Below, in pieces: positions 10,613 to 21,559 of a DNA stretch of 31,828 bases. Positions within the stretch are counted from its first letter, which is position 1; each line of letters begins with the position of its first letter. Source of the stretch: Ophiosphaerella korrae (taxonomy: Eukaryota; Ascomycota; Dothideomycetes; Pleosporales; Phaeosphaeriaceae); the NCBI GenBank assembly GCA_028456385.1, contig JALNQF010000424.1, forward strand, positions 1-31,828, written 5' to 3'. The translations under genes were made by a program, and so were the position numbers. The notes under the pieces are model-generated. The model saw only the letters and a program-made list of their open reading frames with translations. It did not search any database and was not told the DNA's origin.

Positions 10613-10850
10613 TAACTAGACTTAAGAGAAATTACTATCTTAAATCGTAGAAGCTAAAGCTAAGTATAAGCGTATCTAAGAGCTTGCGTAGAGTAAGCTA
10701 GTAGAGAATTAAGCTTATCTCTCTTGTCTTTATAAGATAAAAGCTTTAAATAATAAGAAATTAGCTAAGTAGTTAGTAGCTCTAGAAGCTAAGCTAGACT
10801 TAGATAAGGCGTTTAGTGTTACTATAGTAGGTTTTACGCTAGATATCTTT
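10613..10850 (+). other. Antisense coding-like frame in the A2 3' end, unknown
   Basis: The A2 counterpart of the plus-strand frame at 1262-1500 in A1. It keeps the same reading frame, the same Lys/Glu/Leu/Ala-rich character and the same …LVALEAKLDLDKAF… segment, with only TAG/TAA interruptions. No family is recognised. Conservation between two copies is expected from shared ancestry and does not by itself prove coding. Confidence 0.3.
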
Positions 10851-10949
10851 ATTATCTTTTTATCTATTATTAGTAATGTTAGTTCTTTTAGTTTACTACT
10901 AGGCGTTCTAGAGGGTTTTAACTTTAGAACTCCTCTAGTTTCTTAGAGT

Positions 10950-13900
10950 AATTAAGATTATCTTCTAGTTCCTATATCTTTTCTTATAGTTATCCTTTTT
11001 TATTTATACTTATCTATTCTACTAAGTAGTAGTTTTTTCTATTATAGAACTAGTATTATAAGATTTTTTTAACTTCTTATTCTTCTTATTCTCTATATAT
11101 ATCTACTTTGTATACTAGTAGTTCTATATTCTATAGTACTTGTTCTAGTAGAGCTACGTAGAATATTAAGTATATTTTTATCTTATTTAGTAGCTTTAAT
11201 TTAAATATAACTAGTGTAACTTCTTTCTTAATTTTATATAGTCTTATTTTAACGTAGTCTAATTTTAAGCTTAGTCTCTTACTTTTAATATTCTTCTATA
11301 CTAACTATACTTTTTCTCTCTCTTTAAATTAGGGTCTCTTTTTATACTTCTTATTATAGTATTTTGTTATACAATTATATAAGAAATCTATATCTTATCT
11401 TAGTTAATTATGTATATCTTTAAGTCTATTAATAAAACTTTGTCTTCTTAGGGACTAAGATATTTAATTTCTTAGTATCTAGTGTATATTAGGTTTAAAT
11501 CTATAGTTCGCGAAAAAAAGTAATACTCTTATTACTATATTCTTTGCGCTGTTATATACTAACTGTGCTATAGGTAGTAACTATACCTAATTATTCTAGT
11601 TGTAGTTAAGGTAGTATCTTAGGTATTATTCTACTATCTAATTTATTTATTCTAACTATCTATCTATTTATAGGTAATATACTATAGATATTATATATTT
11701 AATTCCTAATTGCGCTATTATTATTCCCTATAGTTTTAATATAAATCGTACGTCTCTATCTATAATAATCTTATCTAGTAGTCTATATTAACTAATTATA
11801 GTTCCTAGAACTTAGTATATAGTAACCTCTATCCTACTTTTTTCTTTATATAGTCTAAAGTATAAGTACTTTATAAGTTTATCTACTATTATTAAGATTC
11901 TATTATACTTAACTCCTAATATTAAGTCTTTAGACTTTAGTAACTTCGTAATAAAGTCTATTATAATAACTCCCTTTAGTTATTTTAGTACTTCTATTAG
12001 TTATAATATTCTATATAGTCTTATAGTACTTCTATTACTAATTATCTTACTTTTAGAATATAGTAGTCTTATAGTAGTCTATCTAATATTTTCTTAATAC
12101 TTTAGTAACTATATACTAGCAATTTATAGAATTATTATATAAATTCTCTCTAGATCTTCTTTAGGATATATATTCTTCTATAGGCTTATATAAATTCTTC
12201 TTAGATTTCTAGTTTTTCTATTTTTTTAGGTACTTCTTTTGTTATTTTCTAAATCTATTTATCTAACTTACTACTCTTCCTTTTAAGTGTTGCAGCTATT
12301 TTATATATATTTAAGACTAAGTATCTTTCTTTATTCTTAACTAGAGCTATACTAGTAGTACTTACTTCTTCTTATAAGTCTAGCCTTCTACTAAGGGCGT
12401 TTATAAACTAATTATCTTTTTTTTTTATATATATAATTTCTATATTAAACGTTAATAAGTATTTCTACTATCTTATATAGTGTTATAACAATTCTTTATT
12501 TATTATAAATCTTATAAGATTCTTATAGTTTATATAGACCTTTATCTAATATTTTACTCCTTATAGGTATACTCTCTATTACTTAAATACTTTATAGATT
12601 GCTAGTATTTTTTTATTATAGATTAGGTAGTTAAGTTCTACTATCTTTATTTTCTTAGAGAAGTACTTAACTAAGTATTCCTTTTTAGTCTCTAGGTCTT
12701 CCTATATTAGTACTATTCTATAGACTAAGTTAGATACGTCTATCTTTACTATTACTAGTAGGTCTAGGTTATATATTCTAATAACTAGGTTTTCTATAAA
12801 CTTTTTCTTAATCTTTTTAAATACTTTGTCGTATTCCTTTATCTATTTAAATAGCGTATCTTTCTTTATAAGTCTTATTATTAGTTCTATATCTTTAGAC
12901 TATTTTACTATTAACTTTTTATAAAAGTTAGCTAGCCTATAAAATTATTATACCTCTTTTAGGTTTCTTAGTGTTAGCTATTTATTAATTAACTTAATCT
13001 TCTCTAAATTAATCTTAATCTTTCCTAGTTCTATAATAAACCCTAGGAAATCTATTTTCTTTATATAGAACTTGCATTTTCTTATCTTAAGAAATATTTT
13101 AGCTTCTACTAGTTTTTCTAGTACTTTGTATATATATTATACGTATTCTTCCTCTATTTCTAAGAATATAAAGATGTTGTCTAAGTATATAAATATAAAT
13201 ATATCTAAGTACTCTCTTAGTACTATATTAATCCTTTCTTAGAATACTACTAGTATATTTATTAAGCTAAATAGTATAACTAAATATTTATATAATCCCT
13301 ATTATATTCTAAATACTATTTTCTATTTATTACCTTCTTTAATTCTAATTTAGTAATAGGCGTTCTAGATATCTAACTTTATAAAGATTATTACCTTCTA
13401 TAGTTTATCTTATATTACGTCTATCTTTAGTAAGGAGTATTAGTTCTTATTTATAACTACGTTAGTTTTTCTAAAGTCTACGTAAGGTCTTTTATTACTT
13501 ATTCTTTTCTTATCTATAAAGATAAGTCTATAAGCTACTAAGGATTTAGATTCTCTTATCTATCTCTTTTTTATTGTATTTTAGATAAATGCTTATTTAA
13601 TCTTTAATTCTTCTTCTGTTTTCTAGTAGACTAGGCTCTACTCTACGTCTTTTCTTTCTTCTATTTCTATCGCTAAGTCCTATAGTTAATATTCTAGAAG
13701 GTAATCTTTAGGTTCTATAAGCTATTCTTCCTATTTTTTATATTCTTCTAGGAATTCTCCTTTATAGGTATTCTTGTAGGCCTTTAACGTATTTATTCTA
13801 TAGTAGTTAATCTTCTCTATTCTCTAATTAATATATAGGTTAGTTATCTATAACTATAGTATACTTAATATTATATCTTATTTATTATTAATTATTATTA

Positions 13901-14270
13901 TATCTATAACTATATTTTTAATTTCTAGTCTTTCTAACCTTAGTATTAAAGGTGCTATCTTAAACTATATTAGTTTCTAGAATAGTTTTCCTTTAATCGT
14001 ACTTAGTTATTAAAGATATTTCTTTGTTATATACTTTATTCCCTATATTTCTATAAACTTCTTTAATATAAAGTTTCTTATAGCTCTACTATTAATTATT
14101 AATTATACCTTCTTTCCTTAGTATATACTTATTTTTATAATATATAGGCCTCTTATACCTTTTAGTTTTTTTTACTTAAGTAACTTTGTAAATTATCTAT
14201 CTTTCTAGAGCTATAGGCCTACTTTAAGTTTATATTCTTTATATTTTAGATACTTATTATATATATATTT
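10950..14270 (-). pseudogene. pol: A2 pol remnant: protease to chromodomain, with a 40-bp deletion
   Basis: Minus strand, same domain order as A1. The protease site at 14079-14093 reads NSRAI (from a DSGAT-type motif). The RT active site at 13176-13187 reads YLDN, so the first Asp is intact and the second is Asn. The integrase triad is intact at codon level: Asp 11956-11958, Asp 11758-11760, Glu 11650-11652. The zinc-binding to core junction lost 40 bp at 12011-12018, which shifts the frame. The GPY/F module lies near 11150-11270 and the chromodomain near 10990-11100. Gln-derived stops occur throughout. The shared protease and integrase changes suggest the same bases are favoured RIP targets in both copies. 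Confidence 0.9.
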
Positions 14271-15285
14271 GTACTATAGTCTTCTTTAGACGTATTTCTT
14301 AGATAGTTTTAAGCTAGGTCTTACTACTACGTATCTATCTTCTAAGATTACTTTTTATCTTTAGATATTTTCTACTAGAATTACTCTTATATAGTTATAG
14401 CTTTTTCTCCTTATAAGCTATATACTATTATTTACTTTAGGGTTTTTATATATAATATAATTCTTATCTAGGTATAATATCTATAATACTTTAAAGTATA
14501 CTAGGTATTTTAGATCTATTATTTTATTATCCCCTTCTTAGTATTTACTTTTACTAGGTGTATCTATTATTAGGATATAGTATACTACTAGTACTCTTAG
14601 TATATAAGCTTTATTAATCTATTACGTTTTTCTTATAAAGTATTACTATTCTTTTTATATAGGTATTCTTCTTACTATAACTATATATTACTTTATCTAT
14701 TCTTAAAATAGTATAAACTTTATTTCTTTAGGATTACGTTCTTTCTAGTCTTTGTACGCTTCCTCTATACTTATAACTAGTAAGTATTTCTAAATAAACT
14801 TCTATTCTTTATTTTATTCCTCTATATTACTTATTGTGTAGCTATTATAACTATATATTATTAGCTAGGTATACTCTATATCTCTTATACTAACTTATCT
14901 CTTACTTCCTTATAGTCCTTTAGAGGTAGTTGTAGTAGTTTCTTTATCTAGTACTAGTCCTTTAGCCTAGATTAATAGTACTAGGGGCTCTTCCCCTTCT
15001 AGATCTTCTACTAGTAGGTCTATTACTTAGGCTATTTCTTCTAGCTAAGCTTTTATTCTTTCTTTTATTATAGCTACTCTCTATCTCTATTATAGGAAGT
15101 ATCTTACTCTTTATTTACTAGAAAGATATATATAGTAGTTATCTTTGTAATAAAAAGTTTAATAGAGTATTACGTATTATATTTCTTTACTCCTAGCTAC
15201 TTTCTCTTAAGGTTTAGCCTATACTTGTAATACTTCTTTCTTCTTTTTAGTTATCTTTAACTAAGTTTCTTTCTTTAGGTCTTTA
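14271..15285 (-). pseudogene. A2 gag-pol linker region
   Basis: Collinear with A1 4961-5979, and no domain is recognised. It is broken by stops of the RIP type. It most likely spans the Gag-Pol junction of the ancestral element. Confidence 0.5.
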
Positions 15286-16270
15286 TTTTTGTAGTCCTTT
15301 ATAAAGTATCTAGGTTTCTTATATTTATAATATACTATATCTTTTTTCTTTAATTAGTAGTCTTTTATATAGTAGCCTAGTTTACTATAGTTAAAGTACG
15401 TAAAGTCTTTATTCTTCTTTTTCTTTCTATCTTTATTAGTATTAAGGATTATAGGGTCTCTTTTATTATAGTTCTAGGTATAACCTTTATATTTATTTTT
15501 TTTCTATTTTTAAAGATTGTTATTAATTTATATTACCTATTACTTTAGGGCTTCTAGTGTCCTTAGTTTCTCTATATATATTATCTTGTATTAGATCTTA
15601 GAGTTTAGTCTTTACTTAAATTATAATATTAAAGCTAACTTATTCTATTCTATATTCTAAGATAGTTATTTAAACTATAATATATACTTTAGAATACTTT
15701 AAATTTGTATAAGCTTCTCTAGCTATTCTTTAGCTTATTAGGTAATATCTATATCTCTAAATACTACTCTTATTTATTTAGTAAAGTACTTATAACTTTT
15801 AAAAATAGCTCTAGTTTTATCCTTCTAGGTTATTAGAGAGTATATTATATAATCTATCTAGTAAGGTTTATACTATCTTATTACGTCTTCTTTAAGGTAT
15901 AACCTAATATATATTACCTTCTTTTCCTCTATATTAAAGTGTAGTACTTGTATATCTATCTAGAGTTGTACTAAAGTAATAAAAGGTCTTAGTTTCTCCT
16001 TTATTCTATTAAACTTCTTAAGGATAAGTATCTTAGGTAGTTTCTTTATTATACTTATTACTAGACATTATATAATTAGTTCTATCTAATTCTAACCTTT
16101 AATAATAGCTTTAATCTATACTTTATTTTACTTTACGTAGTCTTATAGTTTCTTGTTCTATATTTCTAAAGTATTAATTACTATTTTTATATCTTCTTTA
16201 TCTAAAATTAAATTATTAATTTAGTCTTTAATTATTTCCTATATAGTACTGTTAGACTTATAACTACTTC
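15286..16270 (-). pseudogene. gag: A2 gag remnant with zinc knuckles
   Basis: Homologous to A1 gag. The first CCHC knuckle at 15357-15398 reads YFNYSKLGYYIKDY, again with all Cys and His replaced by Tyr but keeping a Gly that A1 lost. The second knuckle follows at about 15288-15329. The Gag core precedes them in minus sense at about 15600-16060. The start codon is not identifiable. Confidence 0.83.
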
Positions 16271-16368
16271 TAGGGGCTTTACTTATTTTAGTTAAACTTT
16301 CTACTATTATATTAGCTAGACTATACACTACTTACGCTTTACTTCTCTTAATAACTAAATTAGTAAAG

Positions 16369-16797
16369 TGTAATAAGGTATTACTAGGGTTAACTTCCTA
16401 GTACCTAAAGAGTATTAGTAGATTATAAGTTAATAGTAAAAGCTTAAGTTATAATCTATAATAACTTATAAATAATAGAAGATGTTTTATAACTATCTTA
16501 TATTAGCGTTCTATAGTTAAAGGATTAAATTACTAATACTATCCTAATAATATATATCTTACTAACTATATACTTATTATAATCTATAATCTATAGTTAC
16601 TAAGACTAGTAGATTATAGATTGTCTTAATCTATAATCTATTAATACTAAGAGTTTATAGATTATAGATTAGCCTAGGTATCCTAGTTATATATAGTCTC
16701 CTAATTAAGGTTGTTACCTTACTTGTCTTATACTTTGTTAGCGCCTAGATTAGGACTAATTAGTTCTATCTCGATTTCTTCTATTACACCTATAATA
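16369..16797 (-). repeat. A2 5' LTR
   Basis: Direct repeat of 9815-10243, starting tgtaataagg on the plus strand. The double hairpin is at 16580-16671. It precedes A2 gag in minus sense. Confidence 0.93.
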
Positions 16798-16802
16798 AAA
16801 GG
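16798..16802. repeat. Target-site duplication of element A2, right copy (AAAGG)
   Basis: Identical to 9810-9814 and directly follows the A2 5' LTR end (…cctataata). Confidence 0.92.
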
Positions 16803-18113
16803 TAGGCGTATACTATAGTAGCTTATTCTAGTATAAATCTATTTAGCTTTTATAAGTCTACAAAGCTTAAAGTATAAATTACTATATCTAGCGTAGGTTT
16901 TATACTTAAAGCTAGGACTTAAGAGCTTAAGATAATTTAGTTAGCTTTTAATACTTATAGATTAGAATTATCTATAGAGTAGTCTTATAGTTAGTAGCTT
17001 AAGGCGTCTATAACTTTATTTATATTACTAAGTATGTATTTAATATAGAAATTAAATTAGGATAGAAATAATAACTAGCGTACCTAGTAGTAATTAAGCT
17101 TTTTAGTTATTATAAAGGTTTCTAAATTATAGTAGTCTATTATAATATAGATTATATATAGACTACTTATAAGCTCTAGTTTCTATTCTTTAAATACTTA
17201 GATTATAGCTATAAGCTCTAGGTTGTAGATATTATAATTATATTCTACTAGAGTGTATTTTTTTAAGAAGAAGTTAACTAGCTATTAGATTCTATCTTAG
17301 TTTAGTTAGCTTATTACTCTACCTAAAGCTTACCTAGAGGTGTTAGTTTAGATATAGATTAGTTTTAAAGAGTTAAAGTAAAGTAAAACTACTTTTAGCT
17401 AGAAAGTAGCTTTTAGTTTATTAAAAGTATCTATATATTCTTAGGTAATTATAAAGGGCTTATACTAAGTCTTTTAAAAGAGTAGCTTATCTCTTTTAGT
17501 AGGTTTAGTAATAACCTTAGACTTAATTAACTTAGTAAGTAGTAAGGTAAAGCTTAAGTAATCTTTAATAAAGTACTAGAAGAATCTAGTATAGCTTAAA
17601 AAAGCTAGGACTTCTTTAGTAGTCTTTAGTATTTCTTACTCCTAAATAGCTTTAACTTTAAAGAGATCTATTATAATTCCTTTATTAAAGATAATTATAC
17701 TTAAAAACTTAACTAAAGTAGTATAGAGGCTAGATTTTTTAGAATCTATATAAAAGCTTTACTCTTTTAGTTATATAAGTACTTTATAAACGTACTAGAT
17801 ATAGTCTATTTTATTATTAGAGTATATTAGAACGTTATCTATATATATATAGTATAGAAGTTATTTAAGTATTTTAGTAAGGCTAAGTTAATAGCGCGCT
17901 AGAAAGTATCTAGTATATTAGTAAAGCTAAAGAGTACTACTTTATAAGTATATATACTAAAGTAAGTAATAAAAGTAGTTAGCTATTCTAAATTTAAAGT
18001 AATACGTAAGTAGTAAAAGGTATATATTACGTTAAATTTAGAGAAAATCTTTACTTTATTTAAGTAGGCTAGTATTTCCCTAAAGAATAGAATAAGGTAC
18101 TAGTCTTTAATAG
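16803..18113 (-). pseudogene. pol: B pol remnant, middle part: RT core and RNase H
   Basis: Minus-strand Ty3/gypsy RT followed by RNase H, which copy element RNA into DNA and remove the template. The RT begins with TIKD then …YLI…, a degraded form of the RYPIPL-type motif, at the right edge. The active site at 17834-17845 reads YIDN, with the first Asp kept and the second Asn. RNase H shows …ELNYNIYNLEL… and ends …INKVIDALS… near 17000. The frame is cut at the right by element C and at the left by A2. In each case removing the insertion and one target copy restores register with the neighbouring B segment. Stops are Gln/Trp-derived. It is a different family from A, since the motif wording differs throughout. 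Confidence 0.9.
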
Positions 18114-18114
18114 T
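18110..18114. repeat. Target-site duplication of element C, left copy (ATAG or ATAGT)
   Basis: ATAG(T) precedes the left LTR and recurs at 29234-29238 after the right LTR. The last T could belong to the LTR end (tattataagg), so the duplication is 4 or 5 bp. The target is a conserved RT segment of element B (KSTIKD, minus strand), which is restored when C is removed. Confidence 0.85.
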
Positions 18115-18383
18115 ATTATAAGGTTATGTACCTAATATAGATCTAGGGCCTAAGGGCTTATTAGTCTTAGAGAACTTAAACTTTATTAGCTAAACTAACT
18201 CTAAATATTATTTGTACTCCTATAGATTGTATCTTACAACCTAAAGGCTTATTAGCTACGCTCTTTTTCTTACCTCTTTTCTTTAATAGTTCGCCTCCTT
18301 ATAAGCCCTTAGTACTTGTATTTCTCTAGTAACTACCTACTCTTTTTTTTTTACTATTCTTTTCTTTATAATACTCTACTATA
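18114..18383 (-). repeat. C 3' LTR
   Basis: Direct repeat of 28964-29233, from tattataagg to ctctactata. It holds two copies of a cctaa(g/a)ggcttattag motif (near 18149 and 18239). The polypurine tract follows at 18384, which makes this the 3' LTR in minus sense. Confidence 0.92.
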
Positions 18384-18399
18384 TACCTCTCCCTCTTAT
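18384..18399 (-). other. Polypurine tract of element C
   Basis: On the minus strand ataagagggagaggta lies directly before the LTR start TATAGTAGAG (original TG). It sets the orientation of C. Confidence 0.78.
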
Positions 18400-18699
18400 A
18401 TAGAGCTTAGTTTTATTAAGCTACTATACTTAATTAAGAGCTTCTAACCTAGAAAAAGGGTAAAACTTACTTTAACCTATAAACTCCTTTCCTATTTTAT
18501 TAGTAGTAAGGTACTTAAACTATTAGATCTAAAATAATTTAGATTTGTAATTTAGCCCTACCTTATAAATAGTCTAGTATCTAGTACTAACTATATATAT
18601 AGTTAGAGAGTAACTTAAGCCTTTTAGCTAAAATATTAATATTAATAAAAGAGAATAAAGATATTAAGTTCTTAAGAGCTTTCTTCTTCTTAAATAACT
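18400..18699. other. C sequence between extra ORF and 3' LTR
   Basis: About 300 bp with no recognisable domain on either strand. It is probably 3' untranslated sequence of C, or the degraded end of the extra ORF. Confidence 0.4.
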
Positions 18700-21510
18700 T
18701 ATAGCCTTTTAGGTATTAGTTACTATATATTATCTATAAACTACTAATCTAACTCTAGCTATAGCTATAACCTACTTAGGCCTACTCTAGAAGAACGCTA
18801 GCTTTGTTAGCGCTGTTACCTAATATAAAGCTTAAGTTACGCCGCCTCTATTTCCTTATATTAGCTATTGTTTTTATTTTAGAGTGTCTATAGATTAAGA
18901 CTTTAAGGATACTACTCTTATTTTTTACTTATAATACCTTTTTCTTAAGAGCTCTAGATCTAATATCTAAAGAGTTATTTGTAGAGTATTTACGTAGTTT
19001 CTAGGTTATTTAATAAAATTTTTATATAGACGTGTTATACAGCTTATAGTAGTAGCTACTTATTTTCTTACTATTTCTTTTTATATACGTTTTACAAGCT
19101 ATAGTAGTTTTTACTTTTCTATAATAGTTCTTTTACTTAATACGTCTCTACTTACTAAATTCTTCTCTTACTTATTAATTTTTAATAGCTAGCTCTTTTC
19201 TTATATATATATATTTATTAGTTAAGCTAGCGTAGGGCCCTTAGGCTCTATATTTAAACGTCTTTACTAGTAGTTAGGCTCTTATAGTTATTTACTCCTA
19301 TAATTTTTAGTAAAGTTATAAACGCTCTCTAGGAGCGTACTTAAACTTTATCTCCCTATTTTTTATTCTATTTTCTTCTTCTTTTCTTTAGGCTTATCTT
19401 AGCTACTCTATACTCTCTTACTAGTTTCTTAGCTCTATTCTCTTATTTACTTTCTACTTTAATTATTATAGCTACTCTTAACTTCTAACCTAAGTCCTAT
19501 ATAGCTAGCTAGCTTAGCTAGAGTAACTATAGTAGTAATAATCCTTCTTAGCTACTTTGTAACCTAAGTAGACTACCTTTAAGTTACTATTAAACTAAGA
19601 GTAAGGCTTCCTACCCTATTTCTATAATATATTGTTTCTAGTATAAAGGTAAGTATCTATCTTTTTTACCTATAGGCCCTTAGGTCTTACTAACTACGCT
19701 TTTCTCTTAGTTATTACTTATTTTCTTAACTACTCTCTTTTACTTAACTTACTTTATAACCTTTTTAACTAAGCCCTTAATATCTTTAAAAAGTGTAACT
19801 TTAGCTAGCTTCTTTCCTTTATTTAAGAGTTTATATATACTTACTATAATAAGCGTAAGAATAGAGCTTACTAGTAGAATAGTTCTTATAATATTTATTC
19901 TTATAACCTTAATAGCTTCTTTTATACTTCTAATAGTTTTTAGTCTCTTTTCTACTAGCTATACTATTAGGTACGCTATTATAAGAGTTAAGAGATACCT
20001 ACTTAGAACTTTTTAGCTACTTAGGCTACGCGCTTGTAAGATCTTTCTTTAATTAATAATCTTTAAGAGATATAGGCCTATTATAAGGCTATAGTCTACG
20101 TAAGTTAGTATACTTAGAAGACTATTAGCCTTTATAGGGCCTTACTACTAGAGCTACTACTACTAAGCTCTAATAGGGCTATAGCTTATAGTTCTAAAGA
20201 GGAAAGTAATTATAGCTATACTACTTATATTTATAGTAGTATTAGATACTCTATTTTCTTTAATAATAAAGGTATTATTTACCTTAATAGCTCCTATATT
20301 TATTGTTATATTTAGGGCTATAATTATAGGTTAAGTAAGTCTTTAACTCTATTTTTCTTTTTACTTAATTTTATCTTAATAGTCTTTTAGAGCTTAGCTA
20401 ACGCGTTTTTAGTAGTCTAGTAGCTAAACGCAAGTAAGTACTTTCTTAGGTTAAAGGTTTTACTAAAGGTTACTACTATATTACTAAGCTCTTTAAGTAG
20501 GCGCGTACTTATACTAATACTTTTATTCTTATAGCTACTTAGTTTTTTAGCTACTCTATTACTACGCCCTTTACGTGTAATACTATAGTAGCTAATATTT
20601 AGTATCTTATTTACTAAAACATTTCCTTAAGTTATTAAGTAGCCTATAGGCGTCTTCTTATAACGCCTAGTAAGCTAGTACGTCTTTATAGGCTTAGGGC
20701 TTACCTAGTAGTATATAGTATAGATAAGCCTAAAGATAATAACTCTAAGACTTCTAGCTATCTTTATAGCTCTACTAATAATCTTTTTTACTAGTAAGCC
20801 TATAGCTAGCGTCTCTAGGGTTATACTATACCTAAGAGTAAGTCTAATAATTCTCTACCTACTATTTTCTTTATAGTAGATAAGGCTCTTATTTATTAGG
20901 TTCTCTCTAGTTCTCTTTACTTTTTATCTCTTTTTAGTATTAGTAAATACCTTTAAAGCACTTCCTCTAGTAGTTTTAGCTTACTTTTAAGCTTTTATAC
21001 TACTCTAAATTCTCTTTATTAACTACTAGCTCTTTAGGCCTTATAAGGTACGCCTTTACGCCTTTCTTACTTTACTAACCTAGAGTTAGATATAAGTTAC
21101 CTAAGTCTTAATAAAGGTTTAGGATATACTTATAGATACTTTATTAAGTCTCTTACTACTCTTACTTTTACTTCTAGCTACTATCTAGCTACTTCTTTAA
21201 CCTCTCCTCTTTGCGCTCTACCTTCTAGTAGTAGTATTCCTACTCTAGTCTATTCTTAATTTAATATAATAGGTTTAAGCTCTTTTACTTCTCTTTCTAA
21301 GGGCTCTTAGTCTTTTATTTCTATACTTCCTCTACCTCCTTAGTATTCTTTTAGCTTTCTACTTTAAGATTCTTAGCTTTAGAATTAAAATTACTATTAT
21401 ACTTATTATCTAAGTAGTATTTACTTTTAGCTACTTAGGTTTAGTCTTAGAAGTCTTCTTGCTACTTAAGCTTTTTCTTCTAGTTCTAAGGATAGTAATT
21501 AGTAATAATA
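18700..21510 (-). pseudogene. Extra coding-like region downstream of pol in element C, unknown function
   Basis: On the minus strand, a frame from about 21500 to 20340 is open over long stretches, with only Gln-type TAG/TAA stops. It begins strongly basic (many Lys/Arg) and then reads as ordinary globular protein (for example …LVNKILNISYYSITRKGRSN…). After about 20340 two minus frames compete. One is Gln-rich and coiled-coil-like and carries on to about 18850. The other is more hydrophobic, with a possible membrane-like stretch (…TILLVSSILTLIIVSIYKLL…) around 19850-19900. I recognise no known domain. It sits after integrase, the position of env-like or other accessory ORFs in some LTR elements, but nothing here identifies it as env. 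A captured host gene or a nested older element are alternatives. Confidence 0.45.
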
Positions 21511-21520
21511 GGTAATATAG

Positions 21521-21522
<2 letters not shown>

Positions 21523-21558
<36 letters not shown>
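21523..21558. repeat. Homopolymer run T36 (A36 on the minus strand)
   Basis: 36 consecutive T. In minus sense it follows the end of the pol-like frame (…ALVLRY-EKKK) and precedes the extra region. It is either a Lys-codon run expanded by slippage or the poly(A) trace of a retroposed piece. Confidence 0.95.
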
Positions 21559-21559
21559 C

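Larger units (their letters stand above)
9815..16797 (-). mobile_element. Element A2: second full-length family-A Ty3/gypsy copy, 6.98 kb
   Basis: Collinear with A1 along its whole length, with 429-bp LTRs (9815-10243 and 16369-16797) and AAAGG target duplications. Orientation is minus. Compared with A1 it differs mostly by C/T and G/A transitions, and it carries a 40-bp deletion in integrase (at 12011-12018). It keeps some ancestral bases that A1 lost, such as the first RT Asp and TG at the LTR start, and it is likewise fully inactivated. It lies inside element B. Confidence 0.95.

Noticed and set aside
18700..21510. Calling the extra C region an envelope gene
   Set aside because: Position fits, but no signal peptide, cleavage site or fusion motif could be read, and the hydrophobic stretch lies in one of two competing frames.
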